Source of the DNA: Phlebopus portentosus
Lineage: Eukaryota; Basidiomycota; Agaricomycetes; Boletales; Boletinellaceae
Assembly: GCA_037892935.1 (NCBI GenBank)
Contig: JAYXKI010000010.1
Coordinates: 1,054,001-1,118,000, forward strand
DNA length: 64,000 bases
Direction of reading: 5' to 3'
How positions within the stretch are numbered: the stretch's first letter is position 1; every line of letters begins with the position of its first letter. The notes beneath the pieces were generated by a model. That model did not search any database and was not told the origin of the DNA. It worked only from the letters and a program-made list of their open reading frames with translations. This document shows positions 34,904 through 47,400 of the stretch, piece by piece. A program made the translations under genes and the position numbers.

Positions 34904-37900
34904 ATGTTACGTCCAATGGCAAACATACGCTGTAGGATTGATGCACTCCGTCGTTGCGTCTTCTCCTTAGGTGACGCGTCGTTGACTTTCGGCAAGCACT
35001 CCTGTTCTTCGAGGGCCTTTTCTTGGACCACCACGCGTTATTTACATTCCGCTACATCCGGAAGGATAAAGGAGGAGGAAGGTAATGAAAAGCTAGGCCA
35101 AGTCAAGAAGGACATTAGTCCAGCGGCGCGTCATGAACATGAACATGCGGTCATTTCGACGTTTGATCTATTTAGTATTGGTGGTGTGTGATACTTCATA
35201 TACTTTTTTCTCTTCTTGAAATTACCATTCAATCCGCTGGTAGTCGGTCCAAGTAGTTCGCATACCGTCGGTCCGATGCGTGCTGGAAACATCTTCATAA
35301 ACGATCTCTCCGAGCTGGGTTTGCTCGAGAAAGTGCAGAGAGTGAAGATTAATCTGTATGTTCACTCGAATATGTTTTGATAATCGTTCAAGACACTAAA
35401 CAGAGTTTATAGTTATGGATCGTTGGCTGCGACAGGTCAGTGACCGATTTTCGATTCAAGGTTGGCTTCATGGATTGAACGTCGGCGATGCTTACGCTAT
35501 TAGGGAAGGGGTATGTTCATCTTATTGACATGTTGGCAACTTGATGCTGACTTGATGATAGGCATCATACGCCTCAAGCGATTCTTCTCGGTCTAGAAGG
35601 TCAGTTAGCTCTGATATATCCTAGCCTGACCCGCTGACAGGAAGCTCACGTCTTTTGATGCCGAATAGGCTCTGATCCAGAAACGATTGATACTGGAACA
35701 ATTCCATCACGATACAAAGGTATCTTGGAGAACAAACATCTCATGCTCGGTGGGGAACATCGCATCGTATATGATATGGATCGTGACATGCTTTGGCGGT
35801 GGGATAAGGTGCTGAAGACTCATCCGAATGGCATGCGCTTCTCGGTGTTTGACAAAGAGGGAGACTTGTTAGCAACCAACGAATATTTTAGGTAGGTAAA
35901 GTTGAGTCGTACGGTGGCGATACAACTGACTATCTGTAAGTGTTGGGGGTGGATTCGTGGTCAACGAGAAAACCAAAGGTTAGTCTTGCAAATATCTCGG
36001 TACCCTCGTCTAACCGTCCTTCAGCGGACGAAAACTTGTTTTATAAGAGTGTCGACAAGCACAAGGTCGAACCCGCACGACTTTCTCAACATGATCATGA
36101 TGCTCGCTCTGATTCAACGCTCCCGCCTTATGTGTTCCATTCTGGTGACAGTCTCCTTGCACTCACCAAGAAGCATAATGTAGGGAACTCTATATACCTT
36201 GCTATAAACGAGGCCTCGACAATATCTTTCTAGATGACTATTGCCCAAATTGTTTACGATAACGAGAAATACTTTCATTCTGACGATGTCATTTACGAGA
36301 AGGTACATCTATTTTTTTCACCAGCTTAACATTTCCCTTATGTCTACCGATTAGCTTACGCGTATATGGTCTGTTATGGATGAATGCATCCGAAGTGGTG
36401 TCGCCACCCAGGAGACGACTCTTCCGGGCCGACTAGGGCTACAACGACGAGCACCAATGTTATACAGACGTCTTATGCGAGGGTACGTTGTGTGGCCCGT
36501 GTGTTAGTAGCCTGTCTGACGACGATCACTTTGTGAACACAGATTTTACCCAGGTGTATCTGCTCACGCCTCGTTTCCAGCTATCACTAGCGGAGTTGCT
36601 CCTTCTGGCGTTTTAGTTGCTCCGAATGGTCAAGACTCAACTTCAAGTGAACAGGAGAAATCTTCTCAAACCAAGAGTGGACGGTTGCGAGCACCTCGTC
36701 CCACACGTGTTATTGGATCGCTCGAACATCCTCTTTTACCGATGCCTCCCGTGCGTGTAATTCCGGGCAAGGTCGAACAGTGCGCTCTCACTGATGGCCT
36801 TTTGCCTATAGCGAAAAACGCTGTTCCCAGCAATAGATTTCCTTTCATGTTACGCTATTGCCGTAAACGAGGTTAACGCTAGTGGTGGAAGGATCGTCAC
36901 CTCTCCGACGAACGGAGCGGCTGGCGTCATCCCCGCGGTTCTAAAATACATTGTCGAGGTTATCAGTTTTCGCATGTTTTTTTGTTACGTTGCATCGCTC
37001 ATTATATTGTTCTTTCTAGTTCATCAGCGATGATCCTGAGAAGAGCATCATGACATTCCTGCTGACTGCAGCAGTATGCCTTCCGATCGTATACTTTATT
37101 CAGTCAATAAAAGCCTGACGATAAAATATTCAAGGCTGTGGGCATGCTATTCAAACGAGGAAGCACGATCTCCGCTGCAGAAGGAGGCTGCCAGGCCGAA
37201 GTCGGAGGTGCGTATCGCCGGACCCGATTCTTAAAGATTCCTCTAAATAACAATTTGATACATTAATCAGTTGCTTGTTCAATGGCTAGTGCGGGATTCG
37301 CGGCATGTATGGGAGGTAATATTTGACGGTGTCTGTTTATGGAATGTAGAACACACTCATTTATTGCATTTGGTTCTGAATAGCGTCTCCGGAAACAGTC
37401 CTTCAGGTAAGTAGTATTCACATTAGCCTTGGTCCGCCATTTTGAGAGCAAATTGCACCAATATGGTCTGACCTTAGGCAGCGGAAATTGGTATAGGTAT
37501 ACCTTTCTCTTCTTCAGACGAAATTCAGGGTATCCTGAATTCATCCCTTTGGGTCCAGAACACAACCTCGGCCTAACGTGCGATCCGATTGATGGCTTAG
37601 TTCAGGTTCCATGTATTGTGAGGAAATCTCTGAACTTATAAGGATAATTGACCCATGACTTTACAGGAACGAAACAGTCTAGGCGCGGTGAAGGCGGTAA
37701 CTGCCGCGCAGATCGCGATGGCGAGCGATGGAGTCTATCGCGTTACGCTTGATGAGGCGATTGAGGCGATGCGACTCACTGCTGCGGACATGAGCGTCAA
37801 GTACAAAGAAACGAGTCTCTCGGTATGCATACTACCTGTCTTTCCTTTTTCACTTCAAGGATTGATATCCCATATACTCTTATCGCAGGGACTTGCGGTG

Positions 37901-38056
37901 AGCTTCATCCCTTCGTTTATTCATTACGCGCAAAGAATACTTAGCACTTCCTTATTTGCTTACAGACAACGGTCAAGATCCCTCTCTCTGTTCCGGCTTG
38001 GTGTGTATATGATCTTTTCAATCACGACTAGCCATACTGAAAGATACGATAGTTGA
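34904..38056 (+). CDS. L-serine dehydratase, iron-sulphur (bacterial) type
   Basis: Twenty-two exons join without a frame break to 643 residues. Boundaries: 34904-35183, 35244-35355, 35413-35435, 35504-35510, 35562-35599, 35669-35891, 35941-35978, 36025-36179, 36234-36302, 36355-36482, 36543-36756, 36812-36958, 37020-37073, 37135-37207, 37271-37315, 37384-37406, 37478-37496, 37559-37617, 37667-37822, 37889-37897, 37966-38000, 38032-38056. The enzyme converts serine to pyruvate and ammonia with a [4Fe-4S] cluster, not PLP. The beta-like N-domain carries [15 protein letters not shown]. The alpha-like domain carries [42 protein letters not shown] and [14 protein letters not shown], whose conserved cysteines include the cluster ligands. 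The ~90-residue N-terminal extension is basic and Ser/Arg-rich and may target mitochondria. Exons of 7 and 9 nt are required by conserved sequence. Confidence 0.92.
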
Positions 38057-38366
38057 GCCAAACACGATTTGCCTATCAGGCCATCTATAGAACGAATCTA
38101 TTCGCTACTATATTGCTTTGAAGAGTACTACTGATAGAGTCTCTGTTTATCCTATTTTCTTTTTACTCCCGGACCCAGTATTTTACGAGCTTCTACTTTA
38201 TGTTCAAAAGACCTCTGAAATTTGATAGACTGTCTTTTCCGAAGCATAAGTAAGACGTTATCCTTGTTTAGGAGTGAAGTGTGTAACGTAATGGTTACCT
38301 CATGAGGTTAGCGCGGCAAGGAATCTTGATCGGCATCGATCAACACTGATCTTCAAAATGGTCCGA

Positions 38367-38717
38367 TTATCTGTTCTTGTGCTTCACCGTCATCTTCTTT
38401 GCCTGAGCTTGATTGCTATTCGCAGAAACCCCGTCGTTGCCCATAAGTAGACAATCGGTATTTGGCGGGCCCTGTTTCTTGGTACGTATATATCCCTCTT
38501 GCCAAGAGAGATCATCTAGACCTACAGATCGATGGACAAACACAATTTGCTTCCGTTCCTTGCCTCCGACACATTTCAAATAAAGGATCTTGGCGACATC
38601 TACCGTCCTCGAGTACGGTTTTACGGGGAATTCTTGACAAAGCAAATTTTTTGTGGAGAATTGTCGCAAAAGTTCTGCTTCTTTTTCCGAATACTTTCTG
38701 GTGTGAACTATTGTCAC
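38367..38717 (-). CDS. Possible small protein, unrecognised (3' exon)
   Basis: An open minus-strand frame of about 115 codons reads EFPVKPYSRTVDVAKILYL, GKERKQIVFVHRSVGLDDLS and WQEGYIRTKKQGPP. It has varied, protein-like composition and no low complexity. It begins with GTG, not ATG. An acceptor-like ACCAG near 38700 suggests the frame is a 3' exon with its start upstream, where the plus-strand transcription factor begins. I recognise no family. It could be chance. Confidence 0.35.
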   Translation of the reverse strand: MTIVHTRKYSEKEAELLRQFSTKNLLCQEFPVKPYSRTVDVAKILYLKCVGGKERKQIVFVHRSVGLDDLSWQEGYIRTKKQGPPNTDCLLMGNDGVSANSNQAQAKKMTVKHKNR

Positions 38718-38811
38718 CTTTCGTCAATGTGAGTACTTAGCTCTTACGCCCTCTAAGTTTTATTTTCGTATTGATCGGCGCCATTCTGTGACGTATTATT
38801 GTTTGAGAAGA

Positions 38812-41185
38812 ATGCGAAATACGCGGCCTGCAAGAGGCGATTCATTCATCGTCGTTACCAGTGAAGACGCGAAGGTTACCAACCCAAATAGGTTAGCTAG
38901 CAGCGCCCATGAGGCCCTTCGGCGTGGAAAAGCTTGTTTGGGTTGCAGGTATGGGTTCGCGAATAACTCTGCAGAGTCGCCTCTCTGATCACTCTACAAG
39001 CAGGCGCCGCAAAATGGTACAGTTCCCATGGGCGCTAATGAATCTTTCTCCGTCTTGGCCTGATTATGTTGCGCTAGAAATGCGATGGACTGCGTCCAGT
39101 CTGTACCCAGTGTAGCAGCCGAAACCGCATAGACGATTGCGAGTACACGGATGCTACTTCAGGACCGACTCGAACGCAAATCCTGGAAGAACAATTGGCG
39201 CGGCTCCAGGCTCGCGTCAAAGAACTTGAAAAACCAGGTCCAAGTAAAGCACCCGTCCCGACAATTTCAATTAGCAAGCCACATACCTCGGGTGAAACCT
39301 CGAAAGCGGAGCCTCTGGATGCGGATGTTCTAAACATCCCAGATGCAGAGGCCAAGCCCGACGTGCATGGTCCGTCGGACACCACCGTGAAGGACGTTGC
39401 AACTAAACAAACAGTCCGACATGAACCGGAGTTATCTGAGACTCCCGAAGAGTCAGCCTGGTGGGAACTTGAAGACCCACCTCTTCATTTCGTAACTATG
39501 CTGTAAGATATTTTTGCTCGTCAAAGGGAATCTCGCAGTCTGAACAATCAGCCCACAGCGTGCGCCTTTTCCTTCCAAATTCACGCCAGCTGGGATTCGC
39601 TTTGAATGTCACACGCTTCTTGGAAGCTCTTTCAGTGGATCCGAGCCATCCCACATATCCACATCGAGGTTTGATGAACGCTATCTTTCTTTGGGCATTA
39701 TCACTGTCAAGCGAACCAACCTTCCGAGGTCACGAGAATGTATTTTTACAGCGAGCGATTAACATTCTTCAGAATGTAATTGGTGGTGAGTTGGGTAGTT
39801 CTGGCGATGTAAGTAAAGTACTTGCCTTTGTCTCGTAGTGCTAACTCGTCGATCCCAGGCTGCCTTCCCTACAAAAGTGCTGCACGTCATGCAGGCTGAA
39901 GTGCTTATTGCTCAATACTTTTTCACCCACGGGCGCATCCTCGAAGGACGTTACCATGCAAATGCAGCAGTTTCGCTCGCAGTAAGCTACGGCTTCCATC
40001 GCATCTCCGCTTCATCGTGCACAGCCCCATCGCAGCCTGTTCGGTCGGGTGTCTCGTCAAGCCTCGGTCTTCTTACCCAGACGTTACCTCCGGTAACGAC
40101 CTGTGTCGAGTTTGGCGAACGCGTGAATATGTTCTGGGCGGTATATAACGTTGATCGCTGTTGGACCGTTGTCGGTAACCCGTGCATTATGTCTGACGAT
40201 CCTGCGCATGGAACTCAAATTGATACCCCATGGCCTTGGGATATGCATGAATATGAAACAGTTAGTCTCTCATTATCTGTTTCAGCTGGTTATTCTCATC
40301 TATCTCGCACTTCCTTTCTGACGTGCAGGCGGATATGAACAAGGAAGCACTATCCTTTTCTCAATGCGACAGAACAATCCAGCGTTTTCTCGCAGGAGAC
40401 CACCCTCCAGATGGTACTAATGATCAGTCGTATGCTGCGCTAAGGGTTAAGGCTTCCGCGATTCACGGGCACGTCCAGAAGCTGATCAGTGCTTGGAAAG
40501 CAAGTGCGTCCTTGGTTTTCTTCAATATAACGTCCTAGAAATTTAGTCTAAAATTTCAGCTCTTCCTGGCTCCCCTACACGGCAGAAGGTTGAGAGGGAC
40601 ATGCGAGATTTTTCGGGTTTCGTTACAGACTATATATCGTCTCTTCCGGAAGTGGAAGCTCTGGAAGAATTTATCACGTCGTCTGATGATCGAAGAACGA
40701 TCTACGTCATACAGGCACTTGCTAATACGTCAATGATTTGCTTACATGAAGTCTGGGCAGAAGAGGGAAGCCGAGAAGATTCTGATATTTGCCTGCATGC
40801 TGCCTACGAGATTGCGCGAGTACCTCGTGCAGGAATAGATCAAGGCTTGTTTGATCCCGTGCTCGGGGTAAGATATCCGCTGTTCTATTTGGAATTAAGA
40901 ACTGACTCAATATAGACAACTGGTATGATATTGGCATCGCTATTTGGGAGGGAGCTTATTCGGGCAAAGAGGACCGCAAAGACTCTTGAAGACATCAAAA
41001 GGTTGGGGAGAATAGAGGATGGAATGGAATTTCTGAAACAGACGGCCATTATAGGCGCTGGAAGTCCAGTTTATGGTGTGTCTTCCTTCTCTTTTTATGG
41101 TTATTATTAATGATCATTGGCGATCTCAGGTATCCAAGTTCCAAAAATCCTCAGCATAATTGAAAAGGTCGAAAAGCGGAAGTGA
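38812..41185 (+). CDS. Zn2Cys6 transcription factor with fungal-specific domain
   Basis: Nine exons (38812-38948, 39004-39016, 39078-39502, 39559-39808, 39859-40260, 40329-40503, 40560-40867, 40916-41075, 41130-41185) give 641 residues. The binuclear zinc cluster CLGCRRRKMKCDG...VCTQC has its six cysteines at 42, 45, 52, 59, 62 and 71 and is assembled from three exons, one only 13 nt. A short coiled coil (EEQLARLQARVKELE) follows for dimerisation. The middle-homology domain runs from about residue 180, with SVDPSHPTYPHRGLMNAIFL, AEVLIAQYFF, YHANAAVSLAVSYG and MFWAVYNVDRCWTVV. Expected nuclear, binding CGG-type sites. The target pathway is unknown; it lies beside L-serine dehydratase with 755 bp between them. 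Confidence 0.9.
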
Positions 41186-41436
41186 AATAAGAATTATCGT
41201 TGGACGATAAGTACATTATCAGGTTATTATTTGTTTTTGTGCGGTTGTATGTAGGCCCAATTAAACTACGTTGAATGCTAAATTTAGCGTGAACCGAACC
41301 GCTCAAAATGACACGTGATGAAGGCGCACAGCCATCATACGGCGTTAGTGACCGACCACAACGTACTTACTCCTTTTCCTTGTCGTGATTCTTCTGTCTT
41401 TCTCTCCGACAATAACATCCACTACTTTTACGAAGC

Positions 41437-42606
41437 ATGTCTCTTTGCGGAGAATCTTCCGTCAGTGCGCCCTTTGGACGAAATAAAGCAGTACGTTGGC
41501 CGAACGCCTGTTTCGCGTGTGACGATCATCACCTCACTCACGTTTGTTCCGTATCTAGATACAAAGAAAAGCAGTGGTCGTCGGGGATGGCGCTTGTGGT
41601 ATGGCAGCGGCTTGGAATAGCCTGAAGATTCTCTCTCTCATATTTCATCCCATAGGCAAAACATCACTGCTAAACGTGTTCACGCGGGGCTTCTTTACTC
41701 AAGTCTAGTGCGTTGTCTCTGTCTTTGAGATATTCTGGTTCTTATAACGGTTGCAGCGAGCCAACTGTCTTCGAGAACTATGTCCAAGATATGTACGTGG
41801 ATGGCCATCTTATTGAAATGAGTCTTTGGGATACTGCAGGTACGGGATGCAACATGAACACGGCACGCTGCGAATAACCTCAGAATTCCACAATTTTGCA
41901 GGGCAGGAAGAGTTCGACCGATTGCGTTCTCTGAGCTACGCCGAAACACACGTCATCCTGATATGCTTCTCTGTAAGCGTTGTCTATTCTCAGGCAAAGA
42001 AGGCTGAAAACCTGACTTCACCAAGGTTGATAACCCAACGTCACTGGAAAATGTAGAGTCAAAGGTCAGTTCCCGAAATTTCTGTCATGGTTTCTTATGA
42101 ACTTCGCTTACCTGCACCTTCAGTGGATAGAGGAGATCCTAGAATACTGTCCGGGAGTGAAGGTGTGTTCCTTAATGTCGCTGTCCCTTGCCTGCAGCCT
42201 GTGTTGACCTGATTGTCTCCAGCTAGTTCTCGTCGGTGCGCACTTTATTCTCCCTGCTAAGGCGCATTGCTGATATAACTTTATTCAGCTCTGAAATGTG
42301 ACCTCAGAGATGATCCAAACGTCAGAGAGCGGTTAGCCAGATACGGGGCACACACAGTGCAGTATGAAGAAGGTCTGGACGTCGCTCGACGGATACGAGC
42401 GTCCCGATATCTTGGTACGTGCCTAACTTGGCTCGTTTATATATCTTGACCCTTTTATTCACGTTATTGCCTTTGTCGTTTTGTGGACGTCAGAGTGCAG
42501 TGCGAAACACAATCGTGGCGTAACGGAGGTATTCTATGAGGCGGCTCGTGTATCAATAAGCGCTCGCACCAAAGGGCAAAGTGGCGGAGGCTGCGTCATA
42601 TGCTGA
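41437..42606 (+). CDS. RHO3: Rho3 small GTPase
   Basis: Ten exons (41437-41490, 41559-41598, 41656-41707, 41757-41839, 41902-41972, 42026-42064, 42124-42162, 42223-42235, 42289-42414, 42494-42606) give 209 residues. The P-loop GDGACGKTS is at 27-35, the effector loop [11 protein letters not shown] at 48-58, [12 protein letters not shown] at 74-85, then LKCDLRDD and [10 protein letters not shown] for guanine specificity. The N-terminus MSLCGESS places a cysteine at position 4, as in Rho3 proteins where it is palmitoylated. The tail ends CVIC, a CaaX prenylation box. The role in the family is polarised exocytosis and actin organisation, and the RhoGAP at 28553 is in the same pathway class. The short exon 8 (13 nt) is fixed by LVLVALKCD. 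Confidence 0.93.
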
Positions 42607-43113
42607 GCTGCTTCTAGCCTGCTTTACTCTTCGTCCATCTTCGCTTTCTCGCTTTCAGTGCGTGATCTCTGTCAATACAGTGACCACCTCCTATATGTCG
42701 TTTATTCATCTTTATCTTCTGGGTGCTTCGGGGTCTATTCATCCTGCTTCTTCCCTTTGTTGCTTTGATAATCCAGGACTATTTTTCTTCAAGCATATAT
42801 TGTTTCATGGGTAGTTATGTTCATGCTGCTATTATTTTCACCTCTCATCATCCGACTCATTGTACTCAGTAGTAAACGTCACTGTCGCATGTATCCAGGC
42901 TTTCGTCTTATTTGTATACCCATCTAATTAAGCTTCTATGCCGCGCATCAAGTATGGAATTACTTTCGGCAACATTTTTAGTTCGTAGCTGGCGACAAGA
43001 TTAATACTCAGACATTTATGTTCGTCATAAATTTACCTGAGAACACGTGCCACGAACGCGAATCAGTGACGCGCCTTGGGGATGTACATGTTGATTTCTC
43101 TCTATACGCTACC
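42607..43113. other. RHO3 3' region and PQ-loop gene 5' region
   Basis: A T-rich 500-bp gap between two same-strand genes. No additional frame or RNA gene is apparent. Confidence 0.5.
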
Positions 43114-44221
43114 ATGCTTCCCGAATGGCTTAGAGTCGTGTCCGCGATCGGTATGGCCGTGGGCCCTCCGTTGGTCTATGCAGACCAGACGATCTCAATT
43201 GTACGAAAGAAGTATGTCCGAGCTGTCACACAACTTCTTTCCCCACTTCCTATACTCACGCGCACTGTAGAGATTCAACAGGGTTCTCGAGAGACGTTTG
43301 CGGCGTGTTGTGCGTTTTATATATCTTAATTTAGGCAGATGGCTTTAGCTTCATATTCTCCAGGCTCATAGCAAATATCACACGTCTGTTCTTTTGGTTG
43401 GGGAATCGCTTTGAGCTCGCCCTGTTGGTTCAGTCAATCTTGATGATTCTGGCTCAGGTACGAAGCTTTCTACATGATGCTTCAGTATATGCTAAAGTAT
43501 TTACAATAGCTAGGGCTGTTGTACATCTGCATGCTTTATCGACCTCGGCATAGCCCAGAAAACCTTGGTTTATCGACTCGACCATACTCATTTTGGCAAT
43601 GGCCAACATATTCGCAGTACATCGAGTTTCTGGCCGGCATGATGTATGTCTCCATCGCGTCCACTACAGAACGCTAAAGGCTCAACGATTCCACTTGACA
43701 GCCTAGTTCATGCTATATTATTCTTGATATTCGGGCGCTCCGAAATTTTCATAGATATCCTCGGCTTCCTTGCGTTAGGTCTTGAAAGTACCCTTCCTAT
43801 CCCACAGTTCTTCAGGTGCGCCAAGGAAAAAAAGGCTTGCCAGTAGTGCTTGACATTCGCACCTAGTAACCAGAAACAGAAATCATTATATGGCTTCCGG
43901 GCCTCCACACTTCTTGGATGGCTTGCTGGAGATGCGTACAAGTGAGTTGATTTAATTCACATGCTACGAGTATATTTACAGGATATCACAGGACCGTCTA
44001 TTTCTTTGCACAAGGTTCTCCTTTGCAGTTCAAAGTCTGTGGTATTTTCCAGCTGTCCATAGACTGCGGTGAGCAAGAACTAAAATCCATCAGCGTTGAT
44101 CTTGACGTTCTACGTGTCAGTTATCGTTATCCAACGATTATATTACGGAAACAAACCACCGCCTGCAACGTTAGTCGTCGATGATGACATTGAGCAGGCA
44201 TTGGCACTAGCGGAAGAATGA
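43114..44221 (+). CDS. PQ-loop repeat membrane protein (SLC66A2/ANY1-like)
   Basis: Eight exons (43114-43211, 43271-43309, 43364-43457, 43510-43643, 43702-43815, 43867-43941, 43992-44068, 44121-44221) give 243 residues. Two PQ-loop-like halves are visible: the first around GPPLVYADQ with ITRLFFWLGNRFE and LLVQSILMILAQLGLLYI, the second around ESTLPIPQFFSNQK with STLLGWLAGDAYKTVYFF. Six to seven hydrophobic segments are expected. Relatives of this branch are endosomal or Golgi proteins linked to phospholipid asymmetry rather than lysosomal amino-acid exporters. Assignment to ANY1/SLC66A2 is by motif likeness from memory. The acidic tail DDDIEQALALAEE is cytosolic by prediction. Confidence 0.82.
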
Positions 44222-44433
44222 CTTACAGATATTTAGACGAACTCGCTGAATCTTAGATAGTAGTAATCGAGTATTCTATGTGTAATCAAGTAGTTCTAAT
44301 CGTGAGAATGGACTACTCAATGAAGCGATCTACGTATACACGCACTCTTGTCCGTTTGCCCGTTCACCACTTTTGCTTGTACTCTTTCAAAAGACTTCGT
44401 CAACGCCGCCAGAGGCATCTACTAAAGCCCGAA

Positions 44434-47400
44434 ATGGCCGCGACGAAGCCCATCACATTTTGCGAGCATCTTCAGCTCTCAAGCCTTGGCATCCAGCCTG
44501 CGTCAATCTCCTTCCAGGTGAACACAAATCGATACTCTGGCACAACGACGCGTTTTTCCTAATCATAGCTGTTGCAGACTTTGACGCTTGAGAGTGACCA
44601 TTTCATTTGCGTACGAGAAAAGGTCAATGAACAAAACCAGGTTGTTATTATTGACCTCGCGGACGCCAACAATGTTCTTCGTCGGCCTATCACTGCGGAC
44701 TCCGCCATAATGCATCCTCACAAGAAGATACTTGCTCTGAAGTGTCCGTACTGCGTTTCCAATGTGTTCTTCTGTACTGACGTGCCTCTCCGCTACTATA
44801 GCTGCGCGAACACTGCAGGTATTTAACATAGAAACTAAGCAAAAGGTCAAGTCGCACATAAACAACGAGGACGTTGTATTCTGGAAATGGGTAACGGAGT
44901 CGACCATTGGGATGGTCACAGATACCGCAGTCTACCATTGGTCCATCTCTGACCAGACGTCTCCACCTACAAAGGTTTTCGACCGACATGCGACTCTTGC
45001 TGGCGCACAGATCATCAACTATCGCGTGTCAGGCGATGGGAAGTGGATGGTGCTTATTGGTATTTCTGGCAACACGACGAACCCTTCAGCGTTTAAGGTC
45101 AAGGGTGCGATGCAACTCTACAGCACTGAGAGATCAGTTAGCCAGCCTATTGAGGGTCATGCTGCTGCATTCGCAGAACTGAAGCTTGATGGTCATCAAT
45201 TCCCCACCAAGCTATTCACATTCGCTGTTAGAACTGCAACTGGTGCCAAGGTATGGAATTGCAAGTTCAAGAAGGCTAATTCTGACTAATGCATGCCCAT
45301 AGCTTCACATAGTTGAAATTGACCATCAAGCGGCGGATCCTGTGTTTGCCAAGAAGGCTGTTGATGTATTCTTCCCTGCAGAAGCGACGAATGATTTCCC
45401 GGTAGCAATGCAGGTCTCAAAGAAGCACGGCATCGTCTTTTTGGTCACCAAATTCGGGTTCATTCATCTGTACGACCTCGAATCTGGCGCCTGTGTTTAC
45501 ATGAATCGTATCAGCGGGGAGACTATTTTCGTAACTGCGGAACACGAATTGACGAACGGAATCATTGGCGTCAACAGGAAAGGTCAGGTCCTTAGCGTTA
45601 GCGTTGACGAAACCGCTATCATCCCGTATATCCTTGGAACGCTTAATAACACAGAGCTTGCTTTCAAGCTTGCAAGTCGCGCGAACCTGCCTGGTGCAGA
45701 TGATTTGTACATCAAGCAGTACCAAGCTCTGTTCCAAAGCGGACAATTCAACGAGGCTGCAAAGATCGCTGCGAACTCCCCTCGCGGAATCTTGCGAACG
45801 GCTCAGACGATTGAAGCGTTCAAGACTGCACCTGCGCCTCCAGGCGGATTGTCACCTATTCTTCAGTACTTCGGCATTTTGTTGGAGAAAGGAGAACTGA
45901 ACCAGCTAGAGTCCCTGGAACTTGCACGACCTGTTCTCCAACAAGGTCGTAAGCAGCTCCTGGAGAAATGGCTCAAGGAGAACAAACTCACTTGCAGCGA
46001 GGAGCTGGGTGATATCGTACGTCTCCACGACATGACACTTGCCCTCAGTGTTTATCTGCGCGCCAACGTACCGAGCAAAGTTATTGCTTGCTTTGCTGAG
46101 ACGGGTCAAACGGACAAGATTGTCCTTTACTCGAAGAAGGTTGGATATACTCCGGATTATACAGCGCTCTTGCAGCACGTCATGCGTACCAATCCGGACA
46201 AGGGTGCCGAGTTCGCCTCGCAGCTTGTCAACGAAGAATCAGGTCCATTAGTTGACATTGATAGGGTATGTACCGTTCTTATCTCGCAAAGAAGCGACCC
46301 ATGCTTATTCGCCCTGATTTGTAGGTTGTCGATATTTTCATGTCGCAAAATATGATCCAGCCAGCAACGTCGTTCCTTCTTGACGCTTTGAAGGATAATA
46401 AACCAGAGCAAGGTCACTTGCAGACACGTTTGCTGGAATTGAACCTTGTTCATGCGCCTCAGGTTGCTGACGCAATCCTTGGAAATGAGATGTTCACGCA
46501 CTACGACCGACCAAGAATTGCGAACCTGTGTGAACGTGCTGGTTTGTTGCAAAGGGCTCTAGAGCATTATGAAGACATCAACGACATCAAGCGGGCTATC
46601 GTTCATACGAATGTGTTGCAGCCGGACGTAAGTCACCGCATTTCGGTGGTAGTTTGCGATTACTAATATTTTGATTTAGTGGCTTGTCGAATACTTCAGC
46701 AGACTCACTACGGAGCAGTCATTCACTTGTCTGCAAGAGATGCTACGAGTCAACATCCGACAGAACTTGCAAGTGGTCGTCCAGATTGCTACCAAGTACT
46801 CTGATATCCTCGGTCCTGTCAAGCTCATCGAGTTGTTCGAGTCATTCAAGAGCTTTGAAGGGCTATACTACTATCTGGGATCGATTGTCAACCTCAGTCA
46901 GGATCCGGAGGTACACTTCAAGTACATTCAGGCCGCGACGCGTACGGGACAAATCCGGGAAGTCGAGCGTATTTGCAGAGAAAGCAATTATTACAACCCG
47001 GAGAAAGTCAAGAACTTCCTCAAAGAGGCGAAATTACAAGATCAGCTTCCGCTTATCATTGTCTGCGATCGATTCGACTTCGTTCATGACCTTGTTCTTT
47101 ATCTGTACCAGAATGGACTTCTGAAGTTCATCGAAGTCTACGTTCAGCAAGTCAATTCTGCGCGCACACCGCAAGTAATTGGTGGTTTGCTAGATGTGGA
47201 CTGCGATGAGAATACCATCAAGAGCCTGCTTGCCTCGGTTGTGGGTAACTTCCCCATCGATGAGCTGGTTCAGGAGGTGGAGTCGCGCAACAGGCTGAAG
47301 TTGATTTTGCCCTGGCTTGAAACTCGTGTCCAGACGGGTAGCCAAGACCCGGCTGTGTATAACGCGATCGCGAAGATCTATATCGACAGCAATAACAATC

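Noticed and set aside
46684..47124. Long alternative frames within the clathrin region on both strands
   Set aside because: They are shadows of a strongly conserved, fully spliced coding sequence.
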